Part shown: positions 28,317 through 39,149 of the stretch, in pieces | Layout: each line of letters opens with the position of its first letter | Numbering within the stretch: the stretch's first letter is position 1 | From: Psychrobacter glacincola | GTDB lineage: Bacteria > Pseudomonadota > Gammaproteobacteria > Pseudomonadales > Moraxellaceae | DNA length: 64,000 nt | Reading direction: 5' to 3' | Assembly (NCBI RefSeq): GCF_904846075.1 | Contig: NZ_CAJGZH010000002.1 | Span: forward strand, 124,001 to 188,000 | Program-made: the position numbers and the translations under genes | The notes under the pieces: generated by a model | What the model was told of the DNA's origin: nothing | The model's database searches: none | Seen by the model: only the letters and a program-made list of their open reading frames with translations

Positions 28317-29013
28317 ACTTAGCGTCCTTAAATGTTAAGGTTCTATAAAAAAGTAGTCACATCCCTGTCAACAATATAAATCATCGCTTTGAAAGCAATG
28401 GATTGTCGCGTGCTATCCTATCAATTCACAGACTGCTAAAATACGTTGGCCTCTATATAAATTATTTAACTACAGATTCATCTAGCTATAAAAAGTGAGC
28501 GTCTAAATAGAGTAAACAGCTGGTTAATATTTTTGAAACTACAAAAATCGCCACCTGCAAATAATGCTCCTGAACTCACGTGAATAGAGCATGTTATCAA
28601 CTTACTCTAATAAAAAACAGCATCACTTATTTTTACAACACATTAACATAACTACAATTGATATTGTTATTCTTATACAAGAACTTAATAGTTTACAATT
28701 AAGTTTGATAAAGTAAAAAATATATGTTGTCACAATCTAAAGGATAAGCGGTTTGTAGGCGGTGATGAACGGTTTTTTTCCTTTAAATATCACCAGCGAT
28801 TATATTAGCATCTTTTTCTATAGGACATTTATTGTGTGATAATTTTAACAATATGGTTACAACATGAAAAATTTCTGTATGAGGATTATGAGGTATATTG
28901 AATATTCGCGAACAGTATTCATTAGCAGTTCATTGCTTTTAATTTTGCTTTACAAAAAGACAATATCTACCAGCACTCTGATTCAATGTCCACCATGACT
29001 TAAGTTTTTGCAT
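28317..29013. other. Intergenic region between tandem fadD genes
   Basis: About 700 AT-rich bases with no supported gene. They should hold the promoter of fadD copy 1 (read leftward). No FadR-like operator could be assigned by eye. Confidence 0.4.
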
Positions 29014-29049
29014 AAAAAAGCGCTCTGCATATGATGCAAAGCGCTTTTT
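29014..29049 (-). terminator. Terminator after second fadD
   Basis: A hairpin with arms AAAAAGCGCT and AGCGCTTTTT, extended by CTGCAT/ATGCAA around a tiny loop. It lies 17 bases past the fadD copy 2 stop and has T-runs on both strands. Confidence 0.85.
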
Positions 29050-29066
29050 GACGACTGGTGCTTTAT

Positions 29067-30762
29067 TTACGATTGCGGGTTTTCCGACATATGCTTTTCA
29101 CGCAGTTTTTGACGCAGTACTTTACCAACATTACTCTTTGGCAACTCACTTACAAATTCGATATGACGTGGGCATTTGTAACCAGTCATATTGTCTAACG
29201 CAAAATCTGTGATAATTTCTTTGGTTACATTGTTGTCGGCAGGGACGATATAGATTTTGACTGCTTCGCCTTGACGCTCGTCAGGAATGCCAATCACTGC
29301 GCAATCAATAATACCATCACAATCTAGCATGACCGACTCAACCTCATTTGGGAAGACGTTAAAGCCTGACACCAAAATCATGTTTTTTACGATCTAGTAA
29401 TCTAAAATATCCTTTTTCATCCATGCTGACGATATCGCCAGTGCGGAAGTAGCCATCTGTCGTAAAGTCATCACGACTGTCTCTGTTAAGATAGCCTACC
29501 GTGACGTTAGGACCTTTTACACACATCTCACCAGCTTGGTTTACACCAACGCGATTGCCTTCATCATCGATGACAATGACATCGACACTAGAGACAGGCA
29601 CACCAATCGTACCGTTAAATTTACGATCTGTGATGATATTGGCTGTACCCACGGCAACACCCTCTGTCATGCCCCAACCTTCAATCATGGCGCAACCAGT
29701 GGTCTCAAGCCAACGTGCAGCTGTCTGTTCAGTCGCTGCCATACCACCCGCTTGCGAGATACGTAATGAGCTAAAGTCCAAATCTTTAAAGTTTGGATGA
29801 TCAAGTAAGCCTTTAAATAAGGTATTAACCGCTGGCAATATATGGAAAGGCTGTTTTGATAAGGTTTTGATAAATCCTGGTATATCACGCGGATTGGGTA
29901 TCAAGATAAAGGTATAGCCTGAGCGCATGCCGAGTAGACTCAACATAAAGGCGAAAATATGATATAGCGGTAACGCCATGACCATATTGATATAAACCTC
30001 ATTAATCTCTGAGGTAATCGGCTTGGTCCATGCTTCTGACTGCATCGCAGCGGCGACGATGTTACGCTGAGATAAAATAGCCCCTTTAGACAGCCCTGTT
30101 GTTCCACCCGTGTATTGTAAAAATGCTTTTTGATCCAATTGCATTTTTGGCTTGTGGAACGGAAGGTTTTTACCTTTCTTCAATACATCAGGGAACTTGG
30201 TCACTTCGTGCTTAGGGTCATTCAGTTTGTACTTAGGTACTAAGCGTTTGACCTGACGGATGATGGTATTCACCAAGATACCTTTTAACCCCATCATGTC
30301 GCCCATTTTTGAGAGGACAATCCGCTTAATATGGGTTTCATCAATGACTTGTTCAAGCGCTTGGGCAAAGTTATCGACCACAAAAATAACCTGAGCACCC
30401 GAGTCGTTCAACTGATGGCGCAGCTCACGACCAGTATACAGTGGGTTAACAGGGGTACAAACGTAGCCTGCCCGCAAAATACCAATCATCGTTGGCAGGT
30501 ATTGCGGAACGTTTGGCATCATGAGTGCAACCACACTGCCTTGAGGTAGACCTTGCGCCTGCAACCATGCGGCAACGGCAATCGAAGCTTTATCAACATC
30601 ATCGTAGGTATGCGTCACGCCCATACAGATACTCATAGGGTGCAGACGAAAGCGCTCAAAGCATTCTTCGTACAGCTCCATGATGCTGCTATATCTATCG
30701 GGGTTGATGGTCTTTGGTACACCATTAGGATAATGGGCAAGCCAAGGTTTATTCGGCGTCAT
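29067..30762 (-). pseudogene. fadD: Long-chain fatty-acid-CoA ligase (copy 2), 2-base deletion
   Basis: A paralogue of the neighbouring fadD with the same motifs (YTGGTTGLSKGAI, GWGMTEG, YFRTGDI). In the A8-hinge region, copy 1 reads LDRKKDMILV. Here the A-run is followed directly by CATG where GACATG is expected, a loss of two bases at about 29382-29383. The first frame therefore ends LDRKKHDFGVRL after 467 residues. The C-terminal domain with the catalytic lysine (GKVLRQKLRE) is left in another frame starting MILVSGFNVF. Without that domain the adenylate-to-thioester step should fail. The rest is well conserved, so the break is recent or a sequence error. Confidence 0.88.
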
Positions 30763-31326
30763 AGTCAGCGTCCTTGAAGTTTGAAATAGGGTAAATTCTG
30801 TAGTAAAGCAGCCATATCCGTGTCAATAAAACACATCAGCGCTGACGTAAACCGTTTGCCGCTGAGAGTAGTAATATCCTTATCTATTGACTGGCTGCTA
30901 GGTTTTATTGCTATCGTACAAAACGACTTAATCATTATTAAAGGATAATGACGTCAATTGAACGAACAGATCGCTTAATCATAAAAGCATTTTTGCTCTG
31001 AAATAAGCTCTACCTGTTATCTAACACTAAGGTATCAAAAAATAATGATACATTTAAGCAATACAGTAGCATGAATATCATCAAATACTATACTAGTATG
31101 AAATACTGAGCAGTGCATAAATAAAGCTGAAAAATATGATTTTTATGGAATTTCACGTGACTAGATAGATGCGCTGTTTGTCATTTAAGATACGCTATTC
31201 GACACTTAATAAGTATAGAAATGAATGAGTATAGAAGGATGAGTGAAGCAAAAAAGTTATCATAGCCAACATCAATATATCAACTATAGATTTGTCAGCA
31301 CTCCAACTGAATGCAGTTATGCTCAA
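30763..31326. other. Intergenic region upstream of fadD copy 2
   Basis: About 560 bases, AT-rich, presumably holding the fadD copy 2 promoter. No gene, repeat or RNA was recognised. Confidence 0.4.
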
Positions 31327-32121
31327 TTATTCAGGTAATATCAGTTGCTTGTTTTGATTAAAAAAGCGTCGATAAATGAGTAAAGCGCTGATTGTACAGC
31401 CGAGCGTACTGCTCACACATATCAAAAACATAGTGACTATCTGATAGCGAATCGCTTGAGTGGGGTCAGCGCCAGCCAATATTTGACCCGTCATCATTCC
31501 GGGCAAGCTAACAATACCGACGACTAGCATAGAGTTCAGCGTTGGAGTCATGCCATTGACAATGGCGGCGCGTATTGGTTCATGCACTGCTTCAAATGGG
31601 CGAGCAGATAGGCTGAGCATCATCTCTATACGTCCTTGCTGCTCATGAAAGGATTCAATCAACTGGTTGCTGGTCAATGAGATAGCGGTGAGCGAATTGC
31701 CCAATATTAGCCCCAATATAGGAATAACGAATTGCGGTGTGTACCAAGGCTGTACTTTTAAAATAACCATGATGGCTATGGCAGTGACTAATATAGCCGA
31801 AGCGCTTACTGCTAACAAAGTGTCAGTTAACAAACCTCTATAGCTACGTTTGACGCGATTTTTGGCAGCAGCGCCTGCAATCAAGGTCATGATGGTCAAA
31901 ATTAACAGGACTTCATACCACTGTTCACGAGCGAAAATCCATGCCAATATTAAACCGATAAAACTAAGCTGGAGCACCGTGCGGATAGCCGCGATTAACA
32001 GCGTTTTGGTCAGCTGTAAGCGTAGCCGCCAAGAGATAATAAGAACGATGATAATTAAGCTGCTGGCAAGGGCAATATCACCGTAAGTTAAAAATACTTG
32101 TATATCATCTGTACCGCTCAT
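31327..32121 (-). CDS. fetB: FetB-type ABC transporter permease
   Basis: An integral membrane protein of 264 residues with about seven hydrophobic segments (for example SSLIIIVLIISW, VLLILTIMTLIAG, FVIPILGLILGNSLTA). LSARPFEAVHEPIRAAI and MTPTLNSMLVVGIVSLPGMMTGQILAG are the family signature of YbbM/FetB, linked in E. coli to iron export and oxidative-stress resistance. An ATP-binding partner lies 100 bases upstream in the same direction. The substrate assignment rests on the family. Confidence 0.88.
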   Translation of the reverse strand: MSGTDDIQVFLTYGDIALASSLIIIVLIISWRLRLQLTKTLLIAAIRTVLQLSFIGLILAWIFAREQWYEVLLILTIMTLIAGAAAKNRVKRSYRGLLTDTLLAVSASAILVTAIAIMVILKVQPWYTPQFVIPILGLILGNSLTAISLTSNQLIESFHEQQGRIEMMLSLSARPFEAVHEPIRAAIVNGMTPTLNSMLVVGIVSLPGMMTGQILAGADPTQAIRYQIVTMFLICVSSTLGCTISALLIYRRFFNQNKQLILPE

Positions 32122-32221
32122 AGTGGCTCATTATATAAACTGACGAATATAAGATAGACGTTAATGCGAATTTGTTAAGAAAAGTCATCTTAAAGAGTGA
32201 CATGACAGGCTTAGCTCAACA

Positions 32222-33100
32222 TTAGAATATCTCAGTTAATGCCCCTGCTTGCATCTGCCAATGCTGATCGGCTAACGGCATGATGTCTTGTGTATCGTGA
32301 GTTACCCACAGTAATGTACGCTGCTTATCTGCCTGTAACCAATTCATGAGTAGATTGACGAGCTGGGCTGATGTGTCACTGTCTAGGGCCGCAGTAGGCT
32401 CATCTAGTAACAACACCCGTGGGTTCAATTGTAAGAGGCGTAACGTGTTGACCAGTTGCCGCTCGCCGCCCGATAGATGATAGACTTCTTGCTGCAAAAA
32501 GTCAGCGCTGCGTTGCAATTGCTCAAGCTGTGCGATATGCCAGTCGATATCAAAGTCAAGGTGCTGATGCGCTTGTAGCTGATAAGGCATTTGCAAGTTC
32601 TCAAGTACACTGCCTTCTAATAATTGTGGGTGCTGGGCGAGTAGGGCAACGTGCGTGCGCCACTGTATCGGTGCAGTATCATGGATACTACAATAAGCAC
32701 TACTGGTTGATTGGTCATCACGGCGCAAACGCACATTGCCGCCGCTCATTGGCAATAGTCCAGCCAATACCCGTAATAATACCGATTTACCACTACCAGA
32801 ACCGCCTGTCAACACGGTTACTTGACCTGCTAACAGCCTGCCTGTGGCGCCATCGATTAATAATCGTTGATGAGCAGGTATGATTGGCTGAGAGACAGTG
32901 TTTGGTCTTAGTTTGCTGATCCATCTTTGATAAATGGTAGATAGCGCAGATGTTGTGGCTTCTATGGCTTCCATATTTTTGTTATTAATACTTTTATCGC
33001 CAACCTTGTTATCATTATAGGCAGGTATGCTGGCTGTACGTTTACTATGTACCTGAATATTCTCGAATATCAGTATCGGTTTATTATTATGAAGATGCAT
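32222..33100 (-). CDS. fetA: ABC transporter ATP-binding protein, FetA-like
   Basis: An ATPase subunit of 292 residues paired with the FetB-type permease. Walker A is TGGSGSGKSVLLR, Q-loop LLAQHPQLLEGSV, signature LSGGERQLV, Walker B VLLLDEPTAALD and the switch histidine in LWVTHDTQD. The N-terminal 75 residues before the ATPase fold are not part of the family and are rich in Asn/Thr/Ser, so translation may start downstream. No clear ribosome binding site decides this. Its product sits on the cytosolic side of the inner membrane. Confidence 0.86.
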   Translation of the reverse strand: MHLHNNKPILIFENIQVHSKRTASIPAYNDNKVGDKSINNKNMEAIEATTSALSTIYQRWISKLRPNTVSQPIIPAHQRLLIDGATGRLLAGQVTVLTGGSGSGKSVLLRVLAGLLPMSGGNVRLRRDDQSTSSAYCSIHDTAPIQWRTHVALLAQHPQLLEGSVLENLQMPYQLQAHQHLDFDIDWHIAQLEQLQRSADFLQQEVYHLSGGERQLVNTLRLLQLNPRVLLLDEPTAALDSDTSAQLVNLLMNWLQADKQRTLLWVTHDTQDIMPLADQHWQMQAGALTEIF

Positions 33101-33172
33101 AAGTCATTATCGCCAATTATTCAGCCACTAAATATCCAATCATTAAGTATCTAACTACTAATTATCCAGCCA

Positions 33173-33763
33173 CTAAGCATTCAGCTGCTCGTGGATCGCT
33201 TGCTCAATGGCATCGCGTAAATGCTTTGGAACACGAATAGGGCGCATGGGCGTGGCACTAGCAACCGCAGTATCTGCCTTACTATTGGATAGCGGTTTGG
33301 TTTTGACTTGGTTTTGCACACAAGCAATGCCGATTTTGCCACTACTTAATAAGCTGCTAGCATTAGCATTGCTATTAGCATAATCAGAAGAAAGGCTGTC
33401 TGGGCTGTGACGATAAATGCTCTGGTAAAAGATAATGCTGGCAGGTTTTAACTCGACTTTATCGATGCGCACACTGATGACTTCATCTAACAAAATAGCT
33501 CTTTTGTATTGCAAGTCTGCTTGACTGACGACAAAATGCTGAATTTCTCCATCGTCAGTCTGCAAAAAATACCCATTCAAATTCAGTTCCCCAAACCAAT
33601 CACGGCGGCAGTTTTCAAAAAACACCAAATGATTGGCATGGTAGACTATACCGCCGGCATCAGTATGGTTAATATAGACGTTATAATTTTTGGTAAACAA
33701 TGGCGTATATTCGCCGTCTACACTTGCCACTGTGTTTGTATTTTTGCTGTTATTTTTTATCAT
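33173..33763 (-). CDS. Acyl-CoA thioesterase, 4-hydroxybenzoyl-CoA thioesterase/YbgC type
   Basis: A hotdog-fold thioesterase. The catalytic Asp region is HTDAGGIVYHANHLVFFENCRRDWF, matching the YbgC/FcbC pattern DxxGxVYxxxYxxxxE with His in place of the first Tyr. The core is about 130 residues, but the protein is 196, extended by an Asn/Ser/Ala-rich insertion at about 120-160 and a polar C-terminal helix. It lies 72 bases before fetA in the same direction. The substrate is unknown; members hydrolyse short-chain or aromatic acyl-CoA. Confidence 0.82.
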   Translation of the reverse strand: MIKNNSKNTNTVASVDGEYTPLFTKNYNVYINHTDAGGIVYHANHLVFFENCRRDWFGELNLNGYFLQTDDGEIQHFVVSQADLQYKRAILLDEVISVRIDKVELKPASIIFYQSIYRHSPDSLSSDYANSNANASSLLSSGKIGIACVQNQVKTKPLSNSKADTAVASATPMRPIRVPKHLRDAIEQAIHEQLNA

Positions 33764-33984
33764 AAAGATGCTCGGTCATTGTTTTAATAAATATTGTTCG
33801 ATGTTCATGATTCGATGGCCAAAATTTGATAGCAGCCATATTAACCACAACTACTCTAGCTTAAGATATCAGGGCGCGCAACAGTTAGGTCGGTCGACGT
33901 CTGTTATGATAGCGGATTGTGCACTTTCATAGCCCATTTCTTTATATTAGCACCGTATTTTCATCAATTAGTATAGGATAATTT

Positions 33985-34809
33985 ATGACCCGTTTTGTCA
34001 GTTTTAATATCAATGGTATTCGCGCACGTCAACATCAGCTTGAGGCTGTGCGAGAAGTGATCGATCCTGATGTGATGGGTCTACAGGAAACAAAAGTACA
34101 TGATGAGCAATTCCCCCTAGAGAATATAGAGAGTCTGGGCTATCACGTAGAGTACTTTGGTCAAAAAGCCCATTATGGTGTGGCGCTACTATCCAAGGTT
34201 GCACCTATATTTGTGCAAAAAGGTTTCCCTGGTGAAGATGACGAGGCACAGAAGCGTTTTATCCATGCCCGCTATGAATTTGACGGTCGTGAAATTGATG
34301 TGCTCAATGGTTATTTTCCACAAGGAGAGAGCCAAGACCATCCGACCAAATTCCCGATGAAGCGGGCTTATTATGCAGATTTAATGGCGTATATCGATAC
34401 CCTAAAAGCAGAAGGTCGCTCGCTCATAATCATGGGTGATATGAATATTGCCCCAGAAGATACTGATATTGGCATTGGCGACGTCAATGCTAAGCGCTGG
34501 TTGAAAAATAGGAAGACCTCGTTTTTACCAGAAGAACGCGAGTGGTATGCGGCGCTGATGTCACGCGAGCTGACAGATACCTATCGCTTACATTATCCAG
34601 AGAGCACAGAGCTATATAGCTGGTTTGATTATCGCAGTCGTGGGTTCAATGATGAGCCGAAACGTGGCTTGCGTATCGATCATATTTTGTGCAGCTCGGA
34701 TCTTGTTGAGGCCTGTGTTGATGCTGGGATTAGCTATGAGCTACGGGCGATGGAAAAACCGTCTGATCATGCGCCAATTTGGTCGGCATTTGATTTAAAA
34801 AAACGGTAA
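33985..34809 (+). CDS. xthA: Exodeoxyribonuclease III
   Basis: An AP endonuclease and 3' exonuclease of base-excision repair. The 274-residue protein has the EEP fold marks: N7-region FNINGIRAR, the metal-binding glutamate in [25 protein letters not shown] and the catalytic DH pair in [18 protein letters not shown] is also conserved. ATG 33985 has AGGA six bases upstream. It is divergent from the thioesterase gene, with about 220 bases between them. Confidence 0.94.
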   Translation: MTRFVSFNINGIRARQHQLEAVREVIDPDVMGLQETKVHDEQFPLENIESLGYHVEYFGQKAHYGVALLSKVAPIFVQKGFPGEDDEAQKRFIHARYEFDGREIDVLNGYFPQGESQDHPTKFPMKRAYYADLMAYIDTLKAEGRSLIIMGDMNIAPEDTDIGIGDVNAKRWLKNRKTSFLPEEREWYAALMSRELTDTYRLHYPESTELYSWFDYRSRGFNDEPKRGLRIDHILCSSDLVEACVDAGISYELRAMEKPSDHAPIWSAFDLKKR

Positions 34810-34936
34810 TATTTATATAGGTCGCGTTTGATACTTCACCAGCCGTAGCATCATGGTTGAAGGCTCAACGCACCTCAGTGTTTATCGCATCATCCGTGAT
34901 AAATAATGATAAAAATTTCACAATAAGGGTTAAACC

Positions 34937-36160
34937 ATGGGAGTCGGAAATGTTGCAGTACCTGATATTATTTATCCTATCGAAGGAATCAAGCTAAGCG
35001 CCACTGCCGCAGGCGTACGCTATAAAGACCGAGATGATTTAGTAGTAATTGAGATCGCTGATACCGCGACCACAGCGGTTGTGACTACCAAAAATACCTT
35101 CTGTGCAGCGCCTGTACGGGTATTACGCGAGCATTTTGCCAAGGCCAGCCCGCGCTATTTGGTGACCAACACGGGTAATGCTAATGCTGGGACGGGCGCT
35201 GATGGCAAACGTCGCGCCGTTGATATCTGTGCCGCTCTGGCGAGTAAGGCTGGCGTGGATAGTAATGCAATATTGCCATTCTCGACCGGTGTCATTGGCG
35301 AGCCATTAAATAGCGATGCGGTCATCGCGGGCTTAGATAATGCACTTGCCAATTTGGGGGCTGACAATTGGCTTGCCGCGGCGAATGGTATTCGCACCAC
35401 AGATACGATTCCGAAGCTCGCTAGCCAAAAAATCGACGTGGCGGGTATTAGCTATCATGTGACAGGTATGTCAAAAGGCTCAGGCATGATACGCCCTAAC
35501 ATGGCGACCATGTTGGGCTATGTGGCAACTGATGCCAATATCGCTGCTGACCTATTACGAGAAATGCTAAGTGCCATTAATGAGCAGTCTTTTAACCGCA
35601 TCACTGTCGATGGCGACACTTCAACCAATGATTGCTGTGTGTTGATCGCCACGGGTGCTGCCAGCTCAGATATCATTGATAGTCCAGAACATCCGCATTA
35701 TCAGGCTATATTTTCGGCTTTGACCGAGGTGTTTGTCCGTCTGGCGCAATTAATCGTACGTGATGGCGAGGGTGCTACCAAGTTTATGACCGTCAACGTC
35801 ACTGATGGCAAAACAACGCAAGAGTGCTGCGATGTGGCATATGCGGTCGCGCATTCACCGTTGGTCAAAACCGCATTCTTCGCTAGCGATGCCAATTGGG
35901 GTCGTATCTTAGCGGCAGTGGGTTATGCTGGTATCGAAGACTTGGATACGGAACAAGTGGATGTTTATCTAGATGAAGTCATGATTTGCCAGAATGGTGG
36001 TGTCGCCCCTAGTTATACGGAAGCGGCAGGTAAGACCGTCATGAGTCGCCCTGAGATTACCATTCATATCGATCTTGCTCGCGGCGATGCTAGCGATACG
36101 GTATACACCTGCGATTTATCATATGACTACGTCAAAATTAATGCGGATTATCGTAGTTAA
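34937..36160 (+). CDS. argJ: Bifunctional glutamate N-acetyltransferase / amino-acid acetyltransferase
   Basis: ArgJ recycles the acetyl group from N-acetylornithine to glutamate in arginine synthesis. The 407-residue precursor self-cleaves before the nucleophilic threonine in RPNMATMLGY; KGSGMI just before it and TVDGDTSTNDCC after it are also family marks. The length is typical. ATG 34937 has AAGG eight bases upstream. A terminator follows at 36206. It is transcribed alone, 127 bases after xthA. Confidence 0.95.
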   Translation: MGVGNVAVPDIIYPIEGIKLSATAAGVRYKDRDDLVVIEIADTATTAVVTTKNTFCAAPVRVLREHFAKASPRYLVTNTGNANAGTGADGKRRAVDICAALASKAGVDSNAILPFSTGVIGEPLNSDAVIAGLDNALANLGADNWLAAANGIRTTDTIPKLASQKIDVAGISYHVTGMSKGSGMIRPNMATMLGYVATDANIAADLLREMLSAINEQSFNRITVDGDTSTNDCCVLIATGAASSDIIDSPEHPHYQAIFSALTEVFVRLAQLIVRDGEGATKFMTVNVTDGKTTQECCDVAYAVAHSPLVKTAFFASDANWGRILAAVGYAGIEDLDTEQVDVYLDEVMICQNGGVAPSYTEAAGKTVMSRPEITIHIDLARGDASDTVYTCDLSYDYVKINADYRS

Positions 36161-36205
36161 GGGTTATCACTGTCAGCTAAGTAAAATACTTTTTAATGAA
36201 TAACT

Positions 36206-36236
36206 GAGCCAGAGTGACTATCACTCTGGCTTTTTG
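36206..36236 (+). terminator. Terminator after argJ
   Basis: An arm GAGCCAGAGTGA and its complement around a 3-4 nt loop, followed by TTTTT, 46 bases after the argJ stop. Confidence 0.9.
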
Positions 36237-36587
36237 ATGTGTAAATTTTTCTCAGTATCAATTTACTCTACTATTCAATACGCGCGATTAACAACAGTTG
36301 CAAAAGCTGACGTTACTTTACAAAGCAGTTATAGAGCAGAAGACGAGTTGCGCTCTATACTGACCTCAGTAAACAAACAATAGACGACATTATTGAGACT
36401 TAATAGGTTTATTCGGTAAAGCTAAATCAGGTGAATACTCTTGCTTGGCTCAATATCGACAGTAGTATTACACCCATCGCAAAAATTGACTGATATTTTT
36501 AAAATATATTTACCAGCATGATGTGTCCAAAACAATAATCTCAAACCATTAATAATGTATTTATAACAATTAACTGAGGATTTAATA
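36237..36587. other. Intergenic region upstream of the DUF4377 lipoprotein gene
   Basis: About 350 AT-rich bases, probably promoter DNA. No other feature was recognised. Confidence 0.35.
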
Positions 36588-36985
36588 ATGAAAAAATTAG
36601 TACTTGCAGCAGTAATGACCGCCTTTGCCTGTCAGGTTGCTCTACCATGGGTATGGATAACGAACGTACGATGGTTGTCGATGGGCAACCTATGAATGTT
36701 AAAGTGGTTAACATTCCAAGTTTTGAAATAGAAGTAGCACCACTGAAAGCCGTCTGTGAGCTGTCAACAGCTGAGGGTACTAAGGTTGAAGCAGAATGCT
36801 TACAGTATCGTCAGACTTATCAGAAAAACTACACACCTTTAAACGGTAATATTCAGGGCTTCACTTATGAGCCAAACTATCGTTATATTCTAGATGTTCG
36901 CCAAGAAGTCATGATGGATGAAAATACTAACATGGCTAAGCCAGTTTGGATTCTAAACGAAGTGGTTTCAAAAACAGCTGAGTAA
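36588..36985 (+). pseudogene. DUF4377-type outer-membrane lipoprotein, frameshift in the signal peptide
   Basis: ATG 36588 (GAGGA seven bases upstream) opens MKKLVLAAVMTAF and then runs into another frame. Adding one T to the T3 run at 36624-36626 gives CLSGCSTMGMDNERTM, a perfect lipobox (LSGC) before the mature part. The mature sequence continues openly from 36647 and contains CELSTAEGTKVEAECLQ and the hallmark GFTYEPNYRYILDV of DUF4377 proteins. The restored length is 132 residues. As written there is no secreted product, because an internal GTG/ATG start would lack a signal. Function of the family is unknown; some members are linked to stress response. Confidence 0.75.
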
Positions 36986-37026
36986 TGAATCATTGAGCAT
37001 GTCTAGTTGATGAGCATATTTGACCA

Positions 37027-37073
37027 AAATAAAAAAGACCCCTAATACAGAATTAGGGGTCTTTTTTATTTTA
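37027..37073. terminator. Bidirectional terminator
   Basis: A hairpin with arms AAAAAAGACCCCTAAT and ATTAGGGGTCTTTTTT around ACAGA, with T-runs on both strands, between convergent genes (lipoprotein and sdaA). Confidence 0.93.
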
Positions 37074-37176
37074 GCAAATACTTGGGAATGTGATGTCAGG
37101 ATAAGCTATATTAAACGATCGTTATGTTAGAACGTATCCCCATTTGGATAACAGTCAATCGAATTTAGAGAACGCT

Positions 37177-38610
37177 CTAGCACTGACTATATTTTACACT
37201 GACGCCATGAGTGGCAGTAGGGATACGATTGTCTGCATAAACGGCAAGACCGCCTCGTGAGGTTTCTTTGTATTTATCTAGCATATCCGCACCAGTGACT
37301 TTCATGGTTTCAATCACTTTATCTAAAGAGACAAAGTGCTGTCCATTACCGCGGCAAGCAAGTCGTGCCGCATTGACAGCTTTGACGGCGCCCATGGCAT
37401 TGCGCTCGATACAAGGCACTTGCACTAGACCGCCTACAGGGTCGCATGTTAGACCTAAGTTATGCTCAATACCAATCTCAGCCGCATTAAGGCATTTAGC
37501 TGGATCACCGCCCAAGATTTCTGCCAATGCAGAAGCTGCCATGGCACAAGCAGAACCAACTTCACCTTGGCAACCAACTTCAGCGCCAGAGATGGAGGCA
37601 TTTTGTTTGATTAAACTGCCAATAGCAGTCGCATTTAACAAAAACTTGCGTGCACCATCTTGGCTATAGCTTGATAAAAAGTCACGATAGTAATGCATCA
37701 CCGCAGGAATAATACCTGCTGCACCGTTGGTGGGGGCAGTGACGACATTTCCACCATTGGCATTTTCTTCATTGACCGCCAAGGCATATAAATCAATCCA
37801 GTCCATGGCAGCGAGTTTGTCATTTTTGGTAATGGGTTGGTTTTTCTCGGCGCACAATTGTAGATGTAATGCTTGGGCACGGCGTTTTACATCCAAGCCA
37901 CCAGGTAATATGCCACTGTTTTGACAGCCTCGCGTCACGCAGTCCTGCATTGACTCCCAAATAGAGTCTAAATAAGCAAAAACTTCTGATTGATTGCGGT
38001 AATGACATTCATTTGCCAATACCAATTCACTAACGCTTAAGTGGTGTTGACAACATTGCTCCAGCAATTCTGCGGCGCTATTAAAGGGGTAAGGAATGGC
38101 GTCAATGGTCGGCGTGGCGTTATCTTCATCCGGATTGGTGGCATCTTCTTCATTGATAACAAAGCCGCCACCTACCGAATAATAGGTTTGTTGGTAATGA
38201 CTGCCGTCGGTCAATAATGCGCGGATAGTCAAAGCATTAGGATGGTAGGGCAAAACGGTTTCGTCATACCAGTGAATATCGCGCTCTGTCTCAAAGGCAA
38301 TAACATGCGTGCCTGCTATATTGAGCTGTTTGTCTGAAAAAATCGGTGACAAATATTGACTGGTCAAACGGGTATCGATCGTACTAGGAGCATGCCCAAG
38401 CAGCCCTAACAATATAGCAGTATCGGTTGCATGTCCTTTGCCTGTGGCTGCCAAAGAGCCATAAAGCTCAATCTCAACACCTGTAATAGCCTTCAGCTCT
38501 GTTTGCTTGGTTAATGAGCCCAAAAAAAGATTGGCGGCGACCATGGGTCCTACCGTGTGTGAGCTTGATGGGCCAATACCGATTTTAAATAAATCAAAAA
38601 CACTAATCAT
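37177..38610 (-). CDS. sdaA: L-serine ammonia-lyase (iron-sulfur type)
   Basis: Converts L-serine to pyruvate and ammonia with a [4Fe-4S] cluster. A single 477-residue chain with fused beta and alpha domains: [23 protein letters not shown] at the start, then GFVINEED. The cluster cysteines lie in [14 protein letters not shown] and [13 protein letters not shown], with a third in the C-terminal region. [16 protein letters not shown] is also conserved. It shares the terminator at 37.05 kb with the lipoprotein gene. Confidence 0.95.
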   Translation of the reverse strand: MISVFDLFKIGIGPSSSHTVGPMVAANLFLGSLTKQTELKAITGVEIELYGSLAATGKGHATDTAILLGLLGHAPSTIDTRLTSQYLSPIFSDKQLNIAGTHVIAFETERDIHWYDETVLPYHPNALTIRALLTDGSHYQQTYYSVGGGFVINEEDATNPDEDNATPTIDAIPYPFNSAAELLEQCCQHHLSVSELVLANECHYRNQSEVFAYLDSIWESMQDCVTRGCQNSGILPGGLDVKRRAQALHLQLCAEKNQPITKNDKLAAMDWIDLYALAVNEENANGGNVVTAPTNGAAGIIPAVMHYYRDFLSSYSQDGARKFLLNATAIGSLIKQNASISGAEVGCQGEVGSACAMAASALAEILGGDPAKCLNAAEIGIEHNLGLTCDPVGGLVQVPCIERNAMGAVKAVNAARLACRGNGQHFVSLDKVIETMKVTGADMLDKYKETSRGGLAVYADNRIPTATHGVSVKYSQC

Positions 38611-39149
38611 AATAACTTACCAAGTTTTTTAAGTGCACTAACATGTTGTATAGCTGCTTTAGGCACTTTCATTGAGAATATAACAGGCAGCTCTCGCTTA
38701 TAGCACCGACAAAGGTATAGAGGAAGCACCGCCCATGGAAGTATTAACGCAAAAGAGGAAAAATGGTGATTGAATAATAACTTTTATTTGTTTTGAAACT
38801 CCGCTATCATGCTCGGAGCTAATGGCTATGTAACATCCTGTAAGTTGATTGTCGCTGCAGAGTACACTGAGTCATAAGCGACCATAACCGTTTTTTAGTT
38901 AAACATATCCGACCACATACATCTACCAAAACATGGTCATCATACCAAATAATACTTTTGGTTTGCCATATTGCAACATAAATGAATGAGTCAGGGCGAC
39001 ATATTATAAATGAAAAGATGCGGATTTTACTCGTTATTATAATTTCTAGCCACATATTCTTGCCGATTGATGCCCTGATTTAAAGCAATTTTTATTTTTC
39101 ATTTACTGTTGTCTATTATTTTAGCCCAGTTTACATAGGACAAGCGTGT
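38611..39149. other. Divergent intergenic region sdaA / uracil-xanthine permease
   Basis: About 540 bases between divergent genes, expected to hold both promoters. A 78-codon minus-strand frame at 38819-39055 has no ribosome binding site or familiar composition. I saw no other feature. Confidence 0.4.

Noticed and set aside
38819-39055. 78-codon minus-strand frame between sdaA and the permease
   Set aside because: Start not preceded by a Shine-Dalgarno, composition unlike neighbouring genes, no known motif; more likely promoter DNA.
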